Shown: positions 44,531-53,390, numbered from the stretch's first letter. The stretch is 64,000 nucleotides of DNA from Roseiarcus sp963794155 (GCA_963794155.1 CAWCCX010000013.1:62001-126000); one strand, 5' to 3'. The notes: a model not told the origin generated them from the sequence alone. A program made the numbers and translations.

Positions 44531-44556
44531 GGCGGCCCCCGGGGCCGCCTTTTTTA
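44531..44556 (+). terminator. Intrinsic terminator after tsf
   Basis: GGCGGCCCC (44531-44539) and GGGGCCGCC (44541-44549) form a GC hairpin followed by TTTTTT (44550-44555). This is the clearest rho-independent terminator in the window. It separates rpsB-tsf from pyrH. Confidence 0.9.
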
Positions 44557-44627
44557 TATCGAAGGATTGCCGGACAGACGATGGCGCGACGACGGGTGGC
44601 GCGATCGCCGGTTCGAGGAGGGGAGAG

Positions 44628-45356
44628 ATGATGACCAAAGCGCCGAAACCAATGTTCCGCCGCGTCGTCGTCAAGCTCTCGGGCGAAGCGCTGATGGGGC
44701 CGGACACGCATGGCCTCCACGCCCCGACCGTGCAGCGAATGGCGGGCGATCTGAAGGCCGCGGCGGACTTGGGGGTGCAGGTCGCGGTCGTAGTCGGGGG
44801 CGGCAATTTCTTTCGCGGGCTGCAGGGAGCCGACAAGGGCATCGAGCGCGCGCGCGCCGATTCGATTGGCATGCTGGCGACGGTCATGAACGCGCTGGCG
44901 ATGGAGGGGGCGCTCGAGCAGATCGGCCAGCCCGCGCGCGTGCTCTCGGCTGTGGCCATGCCGTCGCTCTGCCAGCCCTATTCCCGCCAGGCGGCGCTCG
45001 CTCATCTCGTCAAGCATCGGGTGATCATCCTTGCCGGCGGGACCGGAAATCCGTTCTTCACCACCGACACCGGCGCGGCGCTGCGGGCGGCGGAGCTCGC
45101 GTGCGATGCGGTGATGAAGGCGACGCAGGTTGACGGCATCTATACCGCCGATCCGAAGAAGAACCCGGACGCCAAGCGCTACGAACGCCTCACCCACGAC
45201 GAGGCGATCGCCCGCAAGCTGCAGGTGATGGACACCGCCGCCTTCGCGCTCGCCCGCGACAACGGCATCCCGATCGTCGTCTTCTCGGTCGACGAGCCGG
45301 GCGCCATCCCCTCGGCGCTCCTCGGCAAGGGGCGGGCGACTTACGTGATGCCCTAA
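44628..45356 (+). CDS. pyrH: Uridylate kinase (UMP kinase)
   Basis: Phosphorylates UMP to UDP. The 242-residue amino-acid-kinase fold shows VVKLSGEALMG at the N-terminus, VVGGGNFFRG for phosphate binding, and DGIYTADPKKNPDAKRYERLTHDEA. ATG 44628 and 44631 are both possible behind GGGGAGAG. Normally followed by frr; here the next gene is the convergent vapC. Confidence 0.98.
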   Translation: MMTKAPKPMFRRVVVKLSGEALMGPDTHGLHAPTVQRMAGDLKAAADLGVQVAVVVGGGNFFRGLQGADKGIERARADSIGMLATVMNALAMEGALEQIGQPARVLSAVAMPSLCQPYSRQAALAHLVKHRVIILAGGTGNPFFTTDTGAALRAAELACDAVMKATQVDGIYTADPKKNPDAKRYERLTHDEAIARKLQVMDTAAFALARDNGIPIVVFSVDEPGAIPSALLGKGRATYVMP

Positions 45357-45377
45357 GGTTTGCTGTGGAAGCGGGGC

Positions 45378-45785
45378 TCAGCCGGGGGCGATCAGCGGCA
45401 ATTTGGGGAAATAGGTTCGGTAGCGCGCTGCGTCGCGGGTCATCAGGAGATAGCCGGCGACGGCCGCATGCGCGCCAATGAAGAAATCGGGCAACGGCGC
45501 TCGCTTTGTTCCGCCCCGCCGCCGATAAGCGAGGAACGCCTTGCCGGCGAGAAAGGCGGCTTCGTAGGGAATTGCTTCGCGGTCGAACGAGGCCTTCGGC
45601 AACGCGGCGTCGAGCGCCTCGATGCGCGAATAACGAATCGAGACCTCGGCGTAGACGACGGGATTGATGACGAGGCGATAGCGTTCGGCGGCGCGCTCGA
45701 GCGCGTCGGCGGACCACGCGAGCCAGCGCTCGTCCTCCGTGATGACGTCGAGAAGGACGTTTGCGTCGACCAGAACGGCGGTCAC
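45378..45785 (-). CDS. vapC: PIN-domain ribonuclease toxin VapC
   Basis: A 135-residue PIN nuclease. The acidic metal-binding residues are present: Asp7 (VLVDANVLLD), Glu47 (VVYAEVSI), Asp100 (LPDFFIGAHA) and Asp118 (TRDAARY). It starts at GTG 45785 directly after the vapB stop (TGAGTG), so it is translationally coupled. Expected to cut tRNA or other RNA when VapB is lost; the target is unknown. Confidence 0.9.
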   Translation of the reverse strand: MTAVLVDANVLLDVITEDERWLAWSADALERAAERYRLVINPVVYAEVSIRYSRIEALDAALPKASFDREAIPYEAAFLAGKAFLAYRRRGGTKRAPLPDFFIGAHAAVAGYLLMTRDAARYRTYFPKLPLIAPG

Positions 45786-46019
45786 TCAGTCATCGCGGGT
45801 CAGGGCCATGATTGCGTTCGTGCTCATCACGACATCGCCGCTTCCTCGCAAATGACGGATCAAACGGGCGCCGCGGCCGTCGCTTTTGCGGGCTTTAGCG
45901 CGAACGATGCGCACAGCCTTACCGTCGTATTCGAACTCCACTTCGGTCTGCGGCAGTAGACCGGCCTGCTCGCGGATTTCGATCGGAATTGTCACTTGAC
46001 CTTTGGATGTGATGCGCAC
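45786..46019 (-). CDS. vapB: AbrB-type antitoxin VapB
   Basis: A 77-residue swapped-hairpin AbrB/SpoVT protein: MRITSKGQVTIPIEIREQAGL is the DNA-binding hairpin, and the C-terminal half would clamp VapC. It starts at GTG 46019 with AAGGAGA eight bases upstream. The palindrome at 46030-46055 overlaps that ribosome site, suggesting autorepression. Confidence 0.9.
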   Translation of the reverse strand: MRITSKGQVTIPIEIREQAGLLPQTEVEFEYDGKAVRIVRAKARKSDGRGARLIRHLRGSGDVVMSTNAIMALTRDD

Positions 46020-46029
46020 GGGATTGTCT

Positions 46030-46055
46030 CCTTACTCTTACTTGTAAGAGTAAGG
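46030..46055 (-). promoter_or_regulatory. vapBC operator palindrome
   Basis: CCTTACTCTTAC (46030-46041), TT, GTAAGAGTAAGG (46044-46055) is a perfect 12-bp inverted repeat with a 2-base spacer. It ends 10 bases before the vapB start and includes the AAGGAG ribosome site. A second hairpin, CGCGGCTT/AAGCCGCG at 46063-46081, lies just behind it and separates it from the upstream hydrolase gene. Confidence 0.7.
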
Positions 46056-46112
46056 ATTCGAGCGCGGCTTTGCAAGCCGCGATGGCTCGGCGCCTTCATT
46101 TGAAGCCGAAGT

Positions 46113-46961
46113 TCAGGCGGTCTGCGCCTTCGGCGTCGCCGCCCGCCAGAAGGGCAGGGCGAGCGACGCGACCCGCTCGGGATCGTCCGCATGCGGCCAG
46201 TGGCCGCTCTGATCGAGAACCGAGACCTGCGCTGCGGGAAAGAACTCCCGCTGACGTTCGGCGTAGCTCGCGGCAATATAGGGGTCGGCGCGGCCCCAGA
46301 TGACCAGAACCGGGCAGGTCCAGCTGCGCAAGGCCGGGCCGAATTTCTCCGCGAGATCGGCTGGATTGCCCGTCGCGCGATAGAGCCGCAAGACCGCCCG
46401 CTTGGTGCCAGCGTCGAAGCAGTCGAACATGGAGTCGACGAACTCTCTCGGCAATCCGCGCGGATTGCCGCGCCGGATCAGCAGGCGAAAACCCGCGCGA
46501 GTCGTGGTCGCCATCACCGCCTCGCCGATGAGCGGCGTGCGCCAAAGGCGGGCGAAGAAATGCCATTTGTAGCCCGGCAACACGCCGGTGTTGATGAGGG
46601 TCAGGCTTGCGAGCGCGGAAGGAGCGGAAAGCGCCCATGCGAGCCCCCACGGTCCGCCGAAATCGTGCAGCACGAGATGAGCGCGGCGGACCTTGAGCTG
46701 CGCGAGCAGCGCGCCGAGATGGCGGGCGTAGCCGCCCACCGTATAGTCGAACCTCTCCGGTTTGTCGGAGTGGCCAAAGCCGGGCATGTCGGGCGCCACG
46801 CAGCGGCGGAAAGCGCCGGCGCGGGTCATCAAATCTATCCAGTCGCCCGAGAAGCCGGGATTGCCGTGCAGGAAAACCAAGGCCTCGTCGCTGTCCTCGG
46901 GCCCCGACTCCGCTGCCACGGTGCGGACCCCAGACACGCTCAGTTCGCTTCGTCGGATCAT
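46113..46961 (-). CDS. Alpha/beta hydrolase with Asp nucleophile
   Basis: A 282-residue cytoplasmic enzyme. HGNPGFSGDW near 32 is the oxyanion region; LVLHDFGGPWG gives Asp100 at the nucleophile elbow; VIWGRADPYI and DQSGHWPHADDP carry the acid and His. Most like haloalkane dehalogenases and fluoroacetate dehalogenases. Start at ATG 46961 behind GAGGGG; the frame runs on into the racemase region without meaning. It follows the racemase by 32 bp. Confidence 0.85.
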   Translation of the reverse strand: MIRRSELSVSGVRTVAAESGPEDSDEALVFLHGNPGFSGDWIDLMTRAGAFRRCVAPDMPGFGHSDKPERFDYTVGGYARHLGALLAQLKVRRAHLVLHDFGGPWGLAWALSAPSALASLTLINTGVLPGYKWHFFARLWRTPLIGEAVMATTTRAGFRLLIRRGNPRGLPREFVDSMFDCFDAGTKRAVLRLYRATGNPADLAEKFGPALRSWTCPVLVIWGRADPYIAASYAERQREFFPAAQVSVLDQSGHWPHADDPERVASLALPFWRAATPKAQTA

Positions 46962-46993
46962 CACGGAACCCCTCGGGAAACTCTCGGCGCCGA

Positions 46994-47722
46994 TCAGCGC
47001 GGCGAGAAGCGGTCGAACTCTCCGGCGTAAGGCTTGGCGAGCGGCGCCGCGTAGGTCCTGCGCTTCGACGTTCTCAAGCCCAGCCGGACCAGGCTTTCGG
47101 CGAGCGAGACCGCGCACGCGACCCCATCGAGCACCGGAACGCCGACCTTGCGCTCGAGGTCGCGCGCGAGATCGGTCATGCCGGCGCAGCCGAGCACGAT
47201 CGCCTCGGCCCCGTCCTCGGCGAGCGCGCGCCCGATTTCCTTTTCGATCGTGGCCCTCGCGGTCGACCCGGGCTCCTCGAGCGCCAGCACCGGAACCTCG
47301 GCGGCCCGAACGCGCGCACAGCGCGAGGAAAGCCCGTACTTCGCGAGATTGTGTTCGATCGGCGCGATCGAGCGCGCGAGCGTGGTGACGACGCTGAATT
47401 TCGCCGCGATCAGGCTCGCGAGATGAAACGCGGCCTCGCCGATGCCGACGACCGGCTTGTCCGTCGCGCAGCGCGCCGCGTCGAGCCCAGTGTCGTCGAA
47501 ACAGGCAACGACGAAGGCGTCGGCGCCCTTGGCCTTGCCGATCTCCTCGATCAGCCCCGGAACCGAGAACGCCTCGTCGAAATAGCCTTCGATGCTTGGC
47601 GGCCCAAAGTCCGGATTGACGGCGGTGACCTCGACCGCGGGCGAAGCGGCGGCCTTGGCGGCCAAGCCGATCTTCAGCGTCATCGAGCGGGTGGTGTTCG
47701 GATTGATGACGCGGATATGCAT
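46994..47722 (-). CDS. Asp/Glu/hydantoin racemase-family protein
   Basis: A 242-residue cofactor-independent racemase. MHIRVINPNTT is the typical N-terminus. Two catalytic cysteines are present: VACFDDTGLDAAR near 75 and VLGCAGMTDLA near 180. The family includes hydantoin and allantoin racemases; the substrate is not set by sequence. It leads a two-gene unit with the alpha/beta hydrolase. Confidence 0.88.
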   Translation of the reverse strand: MHIRVINPNTTRSMTLKIGLAAKAAASPAVEVTAVNPDFGPPSIEGYFDEAFSVPGLIEEIGKAKGADAFVVACFDDTGLDAARCATDKPVVGIGEAAFHLASLIAAKFSVVTTLARSIAPIEHNLAKYGLSSRCARVRAAEVPVLALEEPGSTARATIEKEIGRALAEDGAEAIVLGCAGMTDLARDLERKVGVPVLDGVACAVSLAESLVRLGLRTSKRRTYAAPLAKPYAGEFDRFSPR

Positions 47723-47880
47723 GACGCCTGCCCCTCAACGTTCTCGCCACCATAGAGGGGCGCGGCAGGCGCGTGAACCGGAGTCTGCCCGCTTGCGCGT
47801 GACGCGCGCGGCGCCTAAAGCCTTGGCGCGCGCGTCAGGCGCTCCGGCGAAGTCCGCCGTTGGCGAGAGGGAGGATGGGA

Positions 47881-49107
47881 ATGCCGCACAAGATCCTGGT
47901 CGCCCAGGGCGGCGGCCCGACGGCGGTCATCAACCAGTCGCTGGCCGGGGTGGCGCTCGAGGCGCGGCGCTTTCCCGAGGTGACGCATGTCTATGGCGCG
48001 CTTGAGGGCGTGCGCGGCATCGTCAACGACGACCTCGTCGATCTGGGCCAGGAAACGGTCGCCAATCTCGAGGCGGTCGCGGCTACTCCCGCCGCCGCGC
48101 TCGGCTCGACCCGCGACAAGCCGGACCGCAAATATTGCCAGGAAATCTTCAAGGTCCTCAAGGCCCACGCGATCGACACGTTCTTCTATATCGGCGGCAA
48201 CAATTCCTCAGACACCGTGCGCATCGTCGCCGAGGAGGCGAAGAACTCCGATCATGGGCTTCGGGCGATCCATATCCCCAAGACCATCGACAACGATCTC
48301 GTCGGCTTCGACCATGTGCCGGGCTATCCATCCGCGGCGCGCTTCGTCGCCCAGGCCTTCGCCGGCGCCAATCTCGACAATCAGGCGCTGAAGGGCGTCT
48401 ATTGCGCGGTGGTGATGGGACGGCACGCCGGATTCTTGACCGCGGCTTCGGCGCTGGCCCGCAAATATCCCGACGACGGCCCCCATCTCGTCTATCTGCC
48501 CGAGCGCACCTTCGTCGTCGACAAGTTCCTCGCCGACGTGAAGGAGGTCTTCGAGCGCCACGGGCGCTGCATTGTCGCCGTCTCCGAGGGCATCCACGAC
48601 GAGAAGGGCGAGGCGATCATCACCAGGCTCATGGGGAAAACGGAAAAGGACGCGCATGGCAACGTCCAGCTCTCCGGCACCGGCGCGCTTGCCGATCTCC
48701 TGTGCGAGGAGGTGAAGGCGAAGCTCGGCATCAAGCGCGTGCGCGGCGACACCTTCGGTTACCTGCAGCGCTCGTTCGTCGGCTGCGTGAGCCCGGTCGA
48801 TCAGCGCGAGGCGCGCGAGGTCGGCGAGAAGGCGGTGCAATATGCGCTTCTTGGCGCGGGCGAGGGCTCGGTCGCGATCCGGCGGGTCGCCGACTACGCC
48901 GTCGACTATCCGCTGATCCCGCTTGAGATGGTGGCCGGCAAGACGCGGGTGATGGAGGACCATTTCATCAACGCCGCCGGCAACGACGTGACGCCCGCCT
49001 TCCGCGACTATCTGCGCCCGCTGCTGGGCGCGGACATGATCGAGGTCGCGCGGCTGCGGGCGGCGAAAGTCGCGAAGGCGAACCTGCTCACGGGCAATTC
49101 GACCTGA
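47881..49107 (+). CDS. 6-phosphofructokinase, PPi-dependent type
   Basis: Interconverts fructose-6-phosphate and fructose-1,6-bisphosphate. The Lys in PKTIDNDL (instead of PGTIDND) indicates pyrophosphate as phosphoryl donor; the phosphate loop reads IGGNNSSDT where ATP enzymes have GGDGS. LVAQGGGPTAVINQSL starts the chain. GGAGG lies seven bases upstream of ATG 47881; ATG 47875 is an alternative. 408 residues. A reversible glycolytic step of this type is common in methylotrophs and some Hyphomicrobiales. Confidence 0.88.
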   Translation: MPHKILVAQGGGPTAVINQSLAGVALEARRFPEVTHVYGALEGVRGIVNDDLVDLGQETVANLEAVAATPAAALGSTRDKPDRKYCQEIFKVLKAHAIDTFFYIGGNNSSDTVRIVAEEAKNSDHGLRAIHIPKTIDNDLVGFDHVPGYPSAARFVAQAFAGANLDNQALKGVYCAVVMGRHAGFLTAASALARKYPDDGPHLVYLPERTFVVDKFLADVKEVFERHGRCIVAVSEGIHDEKGEAIITRLMGKTEKDAHGNVQLSGTGALADLLCEEVKAKLGIKRVRGDTFGYLQRSFVGCVSPVDQREAREVGEKAVQYALLGAGEGSVAIRRVADYAVDYPLIPLEMVAGKTRVMEDHFINAAGNDVTPAFRDYLRPLLGADMIEVARLRAAKVAKANLLTGNST

Positions 49108-49188
49108 GGGCCAAGCGGCGCGTCTTCGCGGCTTCGGTCCCGCATACCTCGAGACGCGATGCGCCCTCTACGCCGTCGGCGCACACGA

Positions 49189-50862
49189 TTACGTTGCGAT
49201 TTCTGGATGGACCGGCAGCGTGAATTCAAAGACGGCGCCGCGGGGCGTGTTGGCGCGCGCCGACATTTGTCCGCCGCGCGATTCGACGATCGATCGGCAA
49301 ATCGACAGCCCCAGCCCCATCCCGTTCGGCTTGGTCGTATGGAAGGCCTTGAAGAGTTTTTCCTCAACTGCGGGGGTCAGTCCCGGACCGGTATCGCGGA
49401 CCGCGACCAGCACGTGATCCGACCCGGTCCTGCTCGTCACGATCTCAAGTTCCCGCGGCCCCTCGGCCAATTCGCTCATCGCTTCCGCCGCGTTAAGGAC
49501 GAGGTTGAGGACCACTTGCTGCAGTTCGATTCGATCGCCGCGGACGAGCGGCAGGCTTTCGGCGAGCTCCGTCCGCACCAGGACGCCGTTCTTCGTCGCT
49601 TCGCTCCGGGTCAGCTCGATCACTCCCCGGATCGCCGCATTGATGTCCACGCGGTCCTCCCGCGCCGGCGCCTTCTTGACGAGATCGCGGATCCGGCCGA
49701 CGACGGCGCCCGCCCGGAGGCTGTCTCTGACAATGCGGTCGAGCGCGGTCCGAACCTCATCCAGATCCGGCCGTTCAGCGCCAAGCCGGCGCAACGCAAC
49801 TTGAGCGTTGATGAGCGTACCGGCGATCGGCTGGTTCACTTCATGGGCGATCGAAGCGGCAAGTTCTCCCAAGGTCGTAACCCGGGCGATACGCAGGAGC
49901 TCGGCTCGCACCTCGCGCAACGCCGCCTCGGCCTGATCGGCGCGCACCGCTTCGGTGACCCCGCTGCCGGTGCCCCTATAACCGAGAAAAGCGCCCTTTG
50001 CGTCAAAGCATGGCTTGCCGCTGACCCTGACATACATCAGAGATCCGTCGAAGCGCAGGGCCGGGTAAACGAAATCGCGGAACGGCTGACGGGCCTCGAG
50101 CGTCGACCGATGAAGCTCCCACTTTTCCGGCTCCGATTCGACGTCGATCGCGAAATCCCATCGGGTTTGCCCGATTCGGCTCGTCAAAGGCAGGCGCCCT
50201 AGCGCGCGAAGTCCTTCCGCGAGGGGGGTGAATTTGTGCTCGGGATCGGTTTCCCAGTACCAATCGGAAGCCGTTTCGGCATAGTCGCGAAACCGCTGTT
50301 CGCTCTCCTGGAGCGCCTGATAGAGGGTTGCGTTCTCCAAAGCGATCGCGGCCTGGGAGGCGAGGAGCTTCAGGACCGCGGTCCGGGCCGGCGCGAAGGC
50401 GCGGTTCAGATTGTTCTCGAGGTAGAGCACGCCGTTGAGCTTGCCTTGGTTGATCAAGGGCAGGCAGAGAATGGAGCGGGTCCGCCGCTCCCGGATGGTG
50501 GGGTCGTCGGCAAATGCGGACTGGGCCGCGGCATCGTCGAGACGGACGCTCTCCCCGGTGCGCAAGACGTGGTCGAGCACCAATTCCGGGAGCGCAGCCG
50601 CGCCCGCCGGCTCGTCGCGCAGCTGCACAATGACCGAGTCGCCGCTCCTTGCGCCTTCCGCCTCCAGCCGCTGCTCGACCCCTCGCGGACGGATCAACAA
50701 ACCTCGCTCCGCGCCGGCCTCTTCGATCGCGGCGCGCATGAGCGTGTCGATCAGCTTTTCGAGGACGATCTCGCCCGAGACCGCTTGCGACACCTTGATC
50801 GCCGTATCGAGATCGAGGTGTTCGACCGGCCTCGCAATTGTGCTCAATTGTTCGAACTCCAC
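49189..50862 (-). CDS. GAF-PAS sensor histidine kinase
   Basis: A 557-residue soluble kinase. A GAF domain (about 20-180) is followed by a PAS domain (185-305, ETASDWYWETDPEHKFTPL) and a HisKA helix pair with His340 in ASIAHEVNQPI. The HATPase domain follows (N box NLVLNAAEAM, G1 VRDTGPGL, G2 GMGLGLSICRSIV). The first 40 residues look like the linker after the AAA/TPR part of much larger kinase hybrids, so the gene may derive from the end of one. An in-frame stop lies just upstream of GTG 50862. No response regulator is adjacent. Confidence 0.88.
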   Translation of the reverse strand: MEFEQLSTIARPVEHLDLDTAIKVSQAVSGEIVLEKLIDTLMRAAIEEAGAERGLLIRPRGVEQRLEAEGARSGDSVIVQLRDEPAGAAALPELVLDHVLRTGESVRLDDAAAQSAFADDPTIRERRTRSILCLPLINQGKLNGVLYLENNLNRAFAPARTAVLKLLASQAAIALENATLYQALQESEQRFRDYAETASDWYWETDPEHKFTPLAEGLRALGRLPLTSRIGQTRWDFAIDVESEPEKWELHRSTLEARQPFRDFVYPALRFDGSLMYVRVSGKPCFDAKGAFLGYRGTGSGVTEAVRADQAEAALREVRAELLRIARVTTLGELAASIAHEVNQPIAGTLINAQVALRRLGAERPDLDEVRTALDRIVRDSLRAGAVVGRIRDLVKKAPAREDRVDINAAIRGVIELTRSEATKNGVLVRTELAESLPLVRGDRIELQQVVLNLVLNAAEAMSELAEGPRELEIVTSRTGSDHVLVAVRDTGPGLTPAVEEKLFKAFHTTKPNGMGLGLSICRSIVESRGGQMSARANTPRGAVFEFTLPVHPEIAT

Positions 50863-51204
50863 GCCGCGCTTAGAGCCACGTGCCCGCCATCAACGCTGTT
50901 GGCCAGATTCCGCCGAAAATCTGGACCGAGTTGTCGCTTCTGGCAAGGCGGGACCGTTCTTCGCCAGCTTCTGAAGCCGGCTCCCCGGCTCACGAAACCC
51001 CGCTTTCCGTAGCGGAAAGTCTACACCAGACAGATTGCCAGCCCAGTCTTGACAAACCCCCTCCGGCGGGTTTCATGCCGGTTGCGGATTCACAGTCCAG
51101 TGTGTGTGGTTGCTGACTGCCGGGAGCGAGGTCGAAAGGCATCGTTACCTTGCGGCAGCCGGATATGCGCGGCCCGCGGAGTTGATGGAAAGCAAGGGGA
51201 AAAG
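50863..51204. other. Intergenic region before the first PEP-CTERM gene
   Basis: 342 bases between divergent genes. AAGGGGA precedes the PEP-CTERM start. I found no convincing promoter pair, palindrome or RNA gene. Confidence 0.5.
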
Positions 51205-52167
51205 ATGATCAAGTCTATGCTTGGATGGCGTTCCGTTTCGGCAATTGCCGTGTTTGCGGTCACGGCAGGAACCGCCAGCGCGGATCCGTTGACGGCTCCG
51301 GAGATCCTGTCGACCTTCAACCTGGTCACGACGGGCAACGCGTCGACCAGCTCGGACATTGTGGGCAATACGGTCGTAGGCGGGACCCTAGGCGGGGCGT
51401 CATTCTTCGCGGGCGGCTCCAATGTGCCTGCCTCGCCGGTGCTTGACGTCTACGGAAGCATCAACCCGACCTCCACCACCAATATCAATGCGGGTGGCGA
51501 CCTCTTCTACAACGGCACGATCAGCACGCCGAGCCACCCCGTGTCCGGGGCTCCTCAGGTGAACTTCAACGGCGGCGGCAGTCAGAAACCGCTCGATACT
51601 GTGACGACCCCGCTCACCGATTATACCGGTCCGCTGACTGCTCTTTCGCACCAGCTCAAGGGACTGAGCCCGTCTCCCGGCGCTACCATCTCCGACGGTA
51701 ATTTCAACGCCGACTCCAACACCGGCATCGTCGTCTTCGACGTTACCGGGACGGAACTGGAGGCGGACCTCGGCTCCAACATCACCTTCACCGGCACGGG
51801 CGTCACCGCCTTCATCATCAATGTCGAGGGCGACTTCAGCGAGCCGAGCGGCGACAATTGGAACTCGCTTCAGTCGAACGCGCTGTTCAATTTCTATGAC
51901 GCGACCACGGTGCAGGTCGGAAACTGGAATGCCTCGATCCTTGCGCCCGATGCCGCGGTTTCGATTCTGAACGGAAATATCTCGGGCTCGGTGTTCGCCG
52001 CGAGTTACTCCGGCGGCGGAGAACTGCACAACGACAATCTCTTCAACGGCGCCCTGCCGTCGTCGGCCCCGGAGCCGTCGACCTGGGCGATGATGCTCGC
52101 CGGCTTCGTAGGTCTTGGCGTCGCGGGATTCCGCCGGTCGCGCAAGCAGCCGGTCGCAGCGTTCTGA
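51205..52167 (+). CDS. Choice-of-anchor A-type PEP-CTERM exported protein
   Basis: A 320-residue Sec-exported protein (signal to about residue 26, GTASA). The middle is Gly/Ser/Thr/Asn-rich beta structure (INAGGDLFYNG, VVFDVTGTELE, SILAPDAAVSILNGNISGSVFAAS), as in choice-of-anchor A domains. It ends with a PEP-CTERM tripartite tail: PEPSTWAMML, a hydrophobic helix, then FRRSRKQ. Such tails are cut by exosortase, not encoded in this window. Probably extracellular or biofilm-associated. Confidence 0.88.
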   Translation: MIKSMLGWRSVSAIAVFAVTAGTASADPLTAPEILSTFNLVTTGNASTSSDIVGNTVVGGTLGGASFFAGGSNVPASPVLDVYGSINPTSTTNINAGGDLFYNGTISTPSHPVSGAPQVNFNGGGSQKPLDTVTTPLTDYTGPLTALSHQLKGLSPSPGATISDGNFNADSNTGIVVFDVTGTELEADLGSNITFTGTGVTAFIINVEGDFSEPSGDNWNSLQSNALFNFYDATTVQVGNWNASILAPDAAVSILNGNISGSVFAASYSGGGELHNDNLFNGALPSSAPEPSTWAMMLAGFVGLGVAGFRRSRKQPVAAF

Positions 52168-52240
52168 TCGTCTGCAATCAGTGCATCTCTGCGAAGGCCG
52201 CCGCCTCGGCGGCCTTCGTTGTTTTGAGGCTTTAGAGTCA
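52132..52240. repeat. Duplicated segment, copy 1
   Basis: This 109-bp stretch covers the last codons of the PEP-CTERM gene, its stop and its terminator. It recurs almost unchanged at 54313-54422, with a few substitutions and one extra base. Confidence 0.9.
52193..52225 (+). terminator. Terminator of the first PEP-CTERM gene
   Basis: GAAGGCCGCC (52193-52202) pairs with GGCGGCCTTC (52208-52217) over a 5-base loop, followed by GTTGTTTT. A good intrinsic terminator, 26 bases after the stop. Confidence 0.8.
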
Positions 52241-52431
52241 AAACCCGGACGGGGCTACAGCGGCAGCCTCATCCAGGGCCCCTTGCTCGCGCCGCTCAAG
52301 GGAAGGATTGAGGGGACCGCGCGTAGGTTGGGAAACCCCCGATAGAGCACGCTTTACGTTAAGGTTACATCGGCCGTATGGTGTGAAAACTACGCTCGAA
52401 TCCGCCCCGTGTGCTGCGAGAGGGGGGACGC

Positions 52432-53166
52432 GTGAAACACGACAGTGAAGCGCCGGACGTGCTGCGATTTTATACAGAATTGCGGCAAAGAACGTCGGTC
52501 GCCGCGTGCTCGGCGCTGTTCAAGGATGCCATCGCGCGATTTGGCATGATCGCCTTCGCCTGCGGCGAGCTCGACCTCGCCGATCGCGACCGAAACGTGC
52601 TGTTCATCGCCGAATGGCCGCAAGCCTGGCGGCGCTATTATGAGAAGTCGGGTTTCGTCAAAAGGGATCCGCTCATCAACGCCTTGGCGTTTTATCGCCA
52701 GCCCTTCGAATTCGCCGACATCGTCCGCGATCCGAGATTTTCGAGCGGTGATCGCGAGATGATGCGTGCCGCGGCCGAAAACGGCTGGAGCCGCGGCCTC
52801 GTTGTGCCGGTCGCTCGCGGCGGCACCCGGATCGGGGTGGTGACGATGATCGGCCACGGGGAGCCGCTCGACGCGTTTCACCGCGGGGTTCTCTGCCTGA
52901 TCAGCGAATGTCTCTTGGGCCGCGTGCACGCACTGCAGCCGAAGGTGGAATACGCAATGCCGCCGGCCGGCATGAGCGAGCGGGAAGTCGAGGCGGCGCG
53001 CCTGATCGCATTGGGCTTCTCGGATCCGGAGATTGCCGCCGCGCTCGGGATCTCGGAATCCACGGCGCATAAGCATGTCGAAGCTGGGCGCAAGCGCCTG
53101 AACGCCCGGAACCGCGCCCATATGGCGGCGCTCAGCGTGTCGCTCGGCATCGCCACGGCCGTGTGA
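52432..53166 (+). CDS. LuxR-family regulator with autoinducer-binding domain (LuxR solo)
   Basis: A 244-residue quorum-sensing-type regulator. The N-terminal domain keeps the AHL-pocket pattern: EWPQAWRRYYEKSGFVKRDPL (Trp, Tyr, Asp-Pro) and NGWSRGLVVPV. The C-terminus is a LuxR helix-turn-helix (MSEREVEAARLIALGFSDPEIAAALGIS). GTG 52432 has GAGGGGGGA upstream; GTG 52411 is possible. No luxI synthase occurs in the window, so it may sense signals made elsewhere. It lies between two PEP-CTERM genes. Confidence 0.9.
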   Translation: MKHDSEAPDVLRFYTELRQRTSVAACSALFKDAIARFGMIAFACGELDLADRDRNVLFIAEWPQAWRRYYEKSGFVKRDPLINALAFYRQPFEFADIVRDPRFSSGDREMMRAAAENGWSRGLVVPVARGGTRIGVVTMIGHGEPLDAFHRGVLCLISECLLGRVHALQPKVEYAMPPAGMSEREVEAARLIALGFSDPEIAAALGISESTAHKHVEAGRKRLNARNRAHMAALSVSLGIATAV

Positions 53167-53289
53167 GCCGGACTCAATTCCCAATGACGCCTGGGGCCTC
53201 AATAGACTGGCCTGAATAGGCCATTTCCAGGCCGCTCTTCATGTGCAACTATACAACTGCCGCAAGTTATTGCGTTTGGCTGCCTTAGT

Positions 53290-53301
53290 CTTGACGTCAA
53301 G
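53290..53301 (+). promoter_or_regulatory. Palindrome upstream of the second PEP-CTERM gene
   Basis: CTTGACGTCAAG is a perfect 12-bp palindrome about 90 bases before the start at 53391 and contains a TTGAC -35-like box. Possible operator; the adjacent LuxR protein is one candidate, without direct evidence. Confidence 0.35.
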
Positions 53302-53390
53302 TCAAAGCCGGTTGCGCGCATGCGGGTTTGGACGACCGCATTCGGTAATTGATCGAAGTTTTGGCCTAAAAACCCGGGGGAGCAGATACC

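Noticed and set aside
46962..47753. N-terminal extension of the alpha/beta hydrolase frame over the racemase gene
   Set aside because: Arg-rich shadow translation; the racemase frame has catalytic cysteines and the hydrolase has its own ribosome site at 46961.
53208..53223. TGGCCT-gaat-AGGCCA hairpin after the luxR gene as terminator
   Set aside because: Only 6 bp and no T run; too weak to call.
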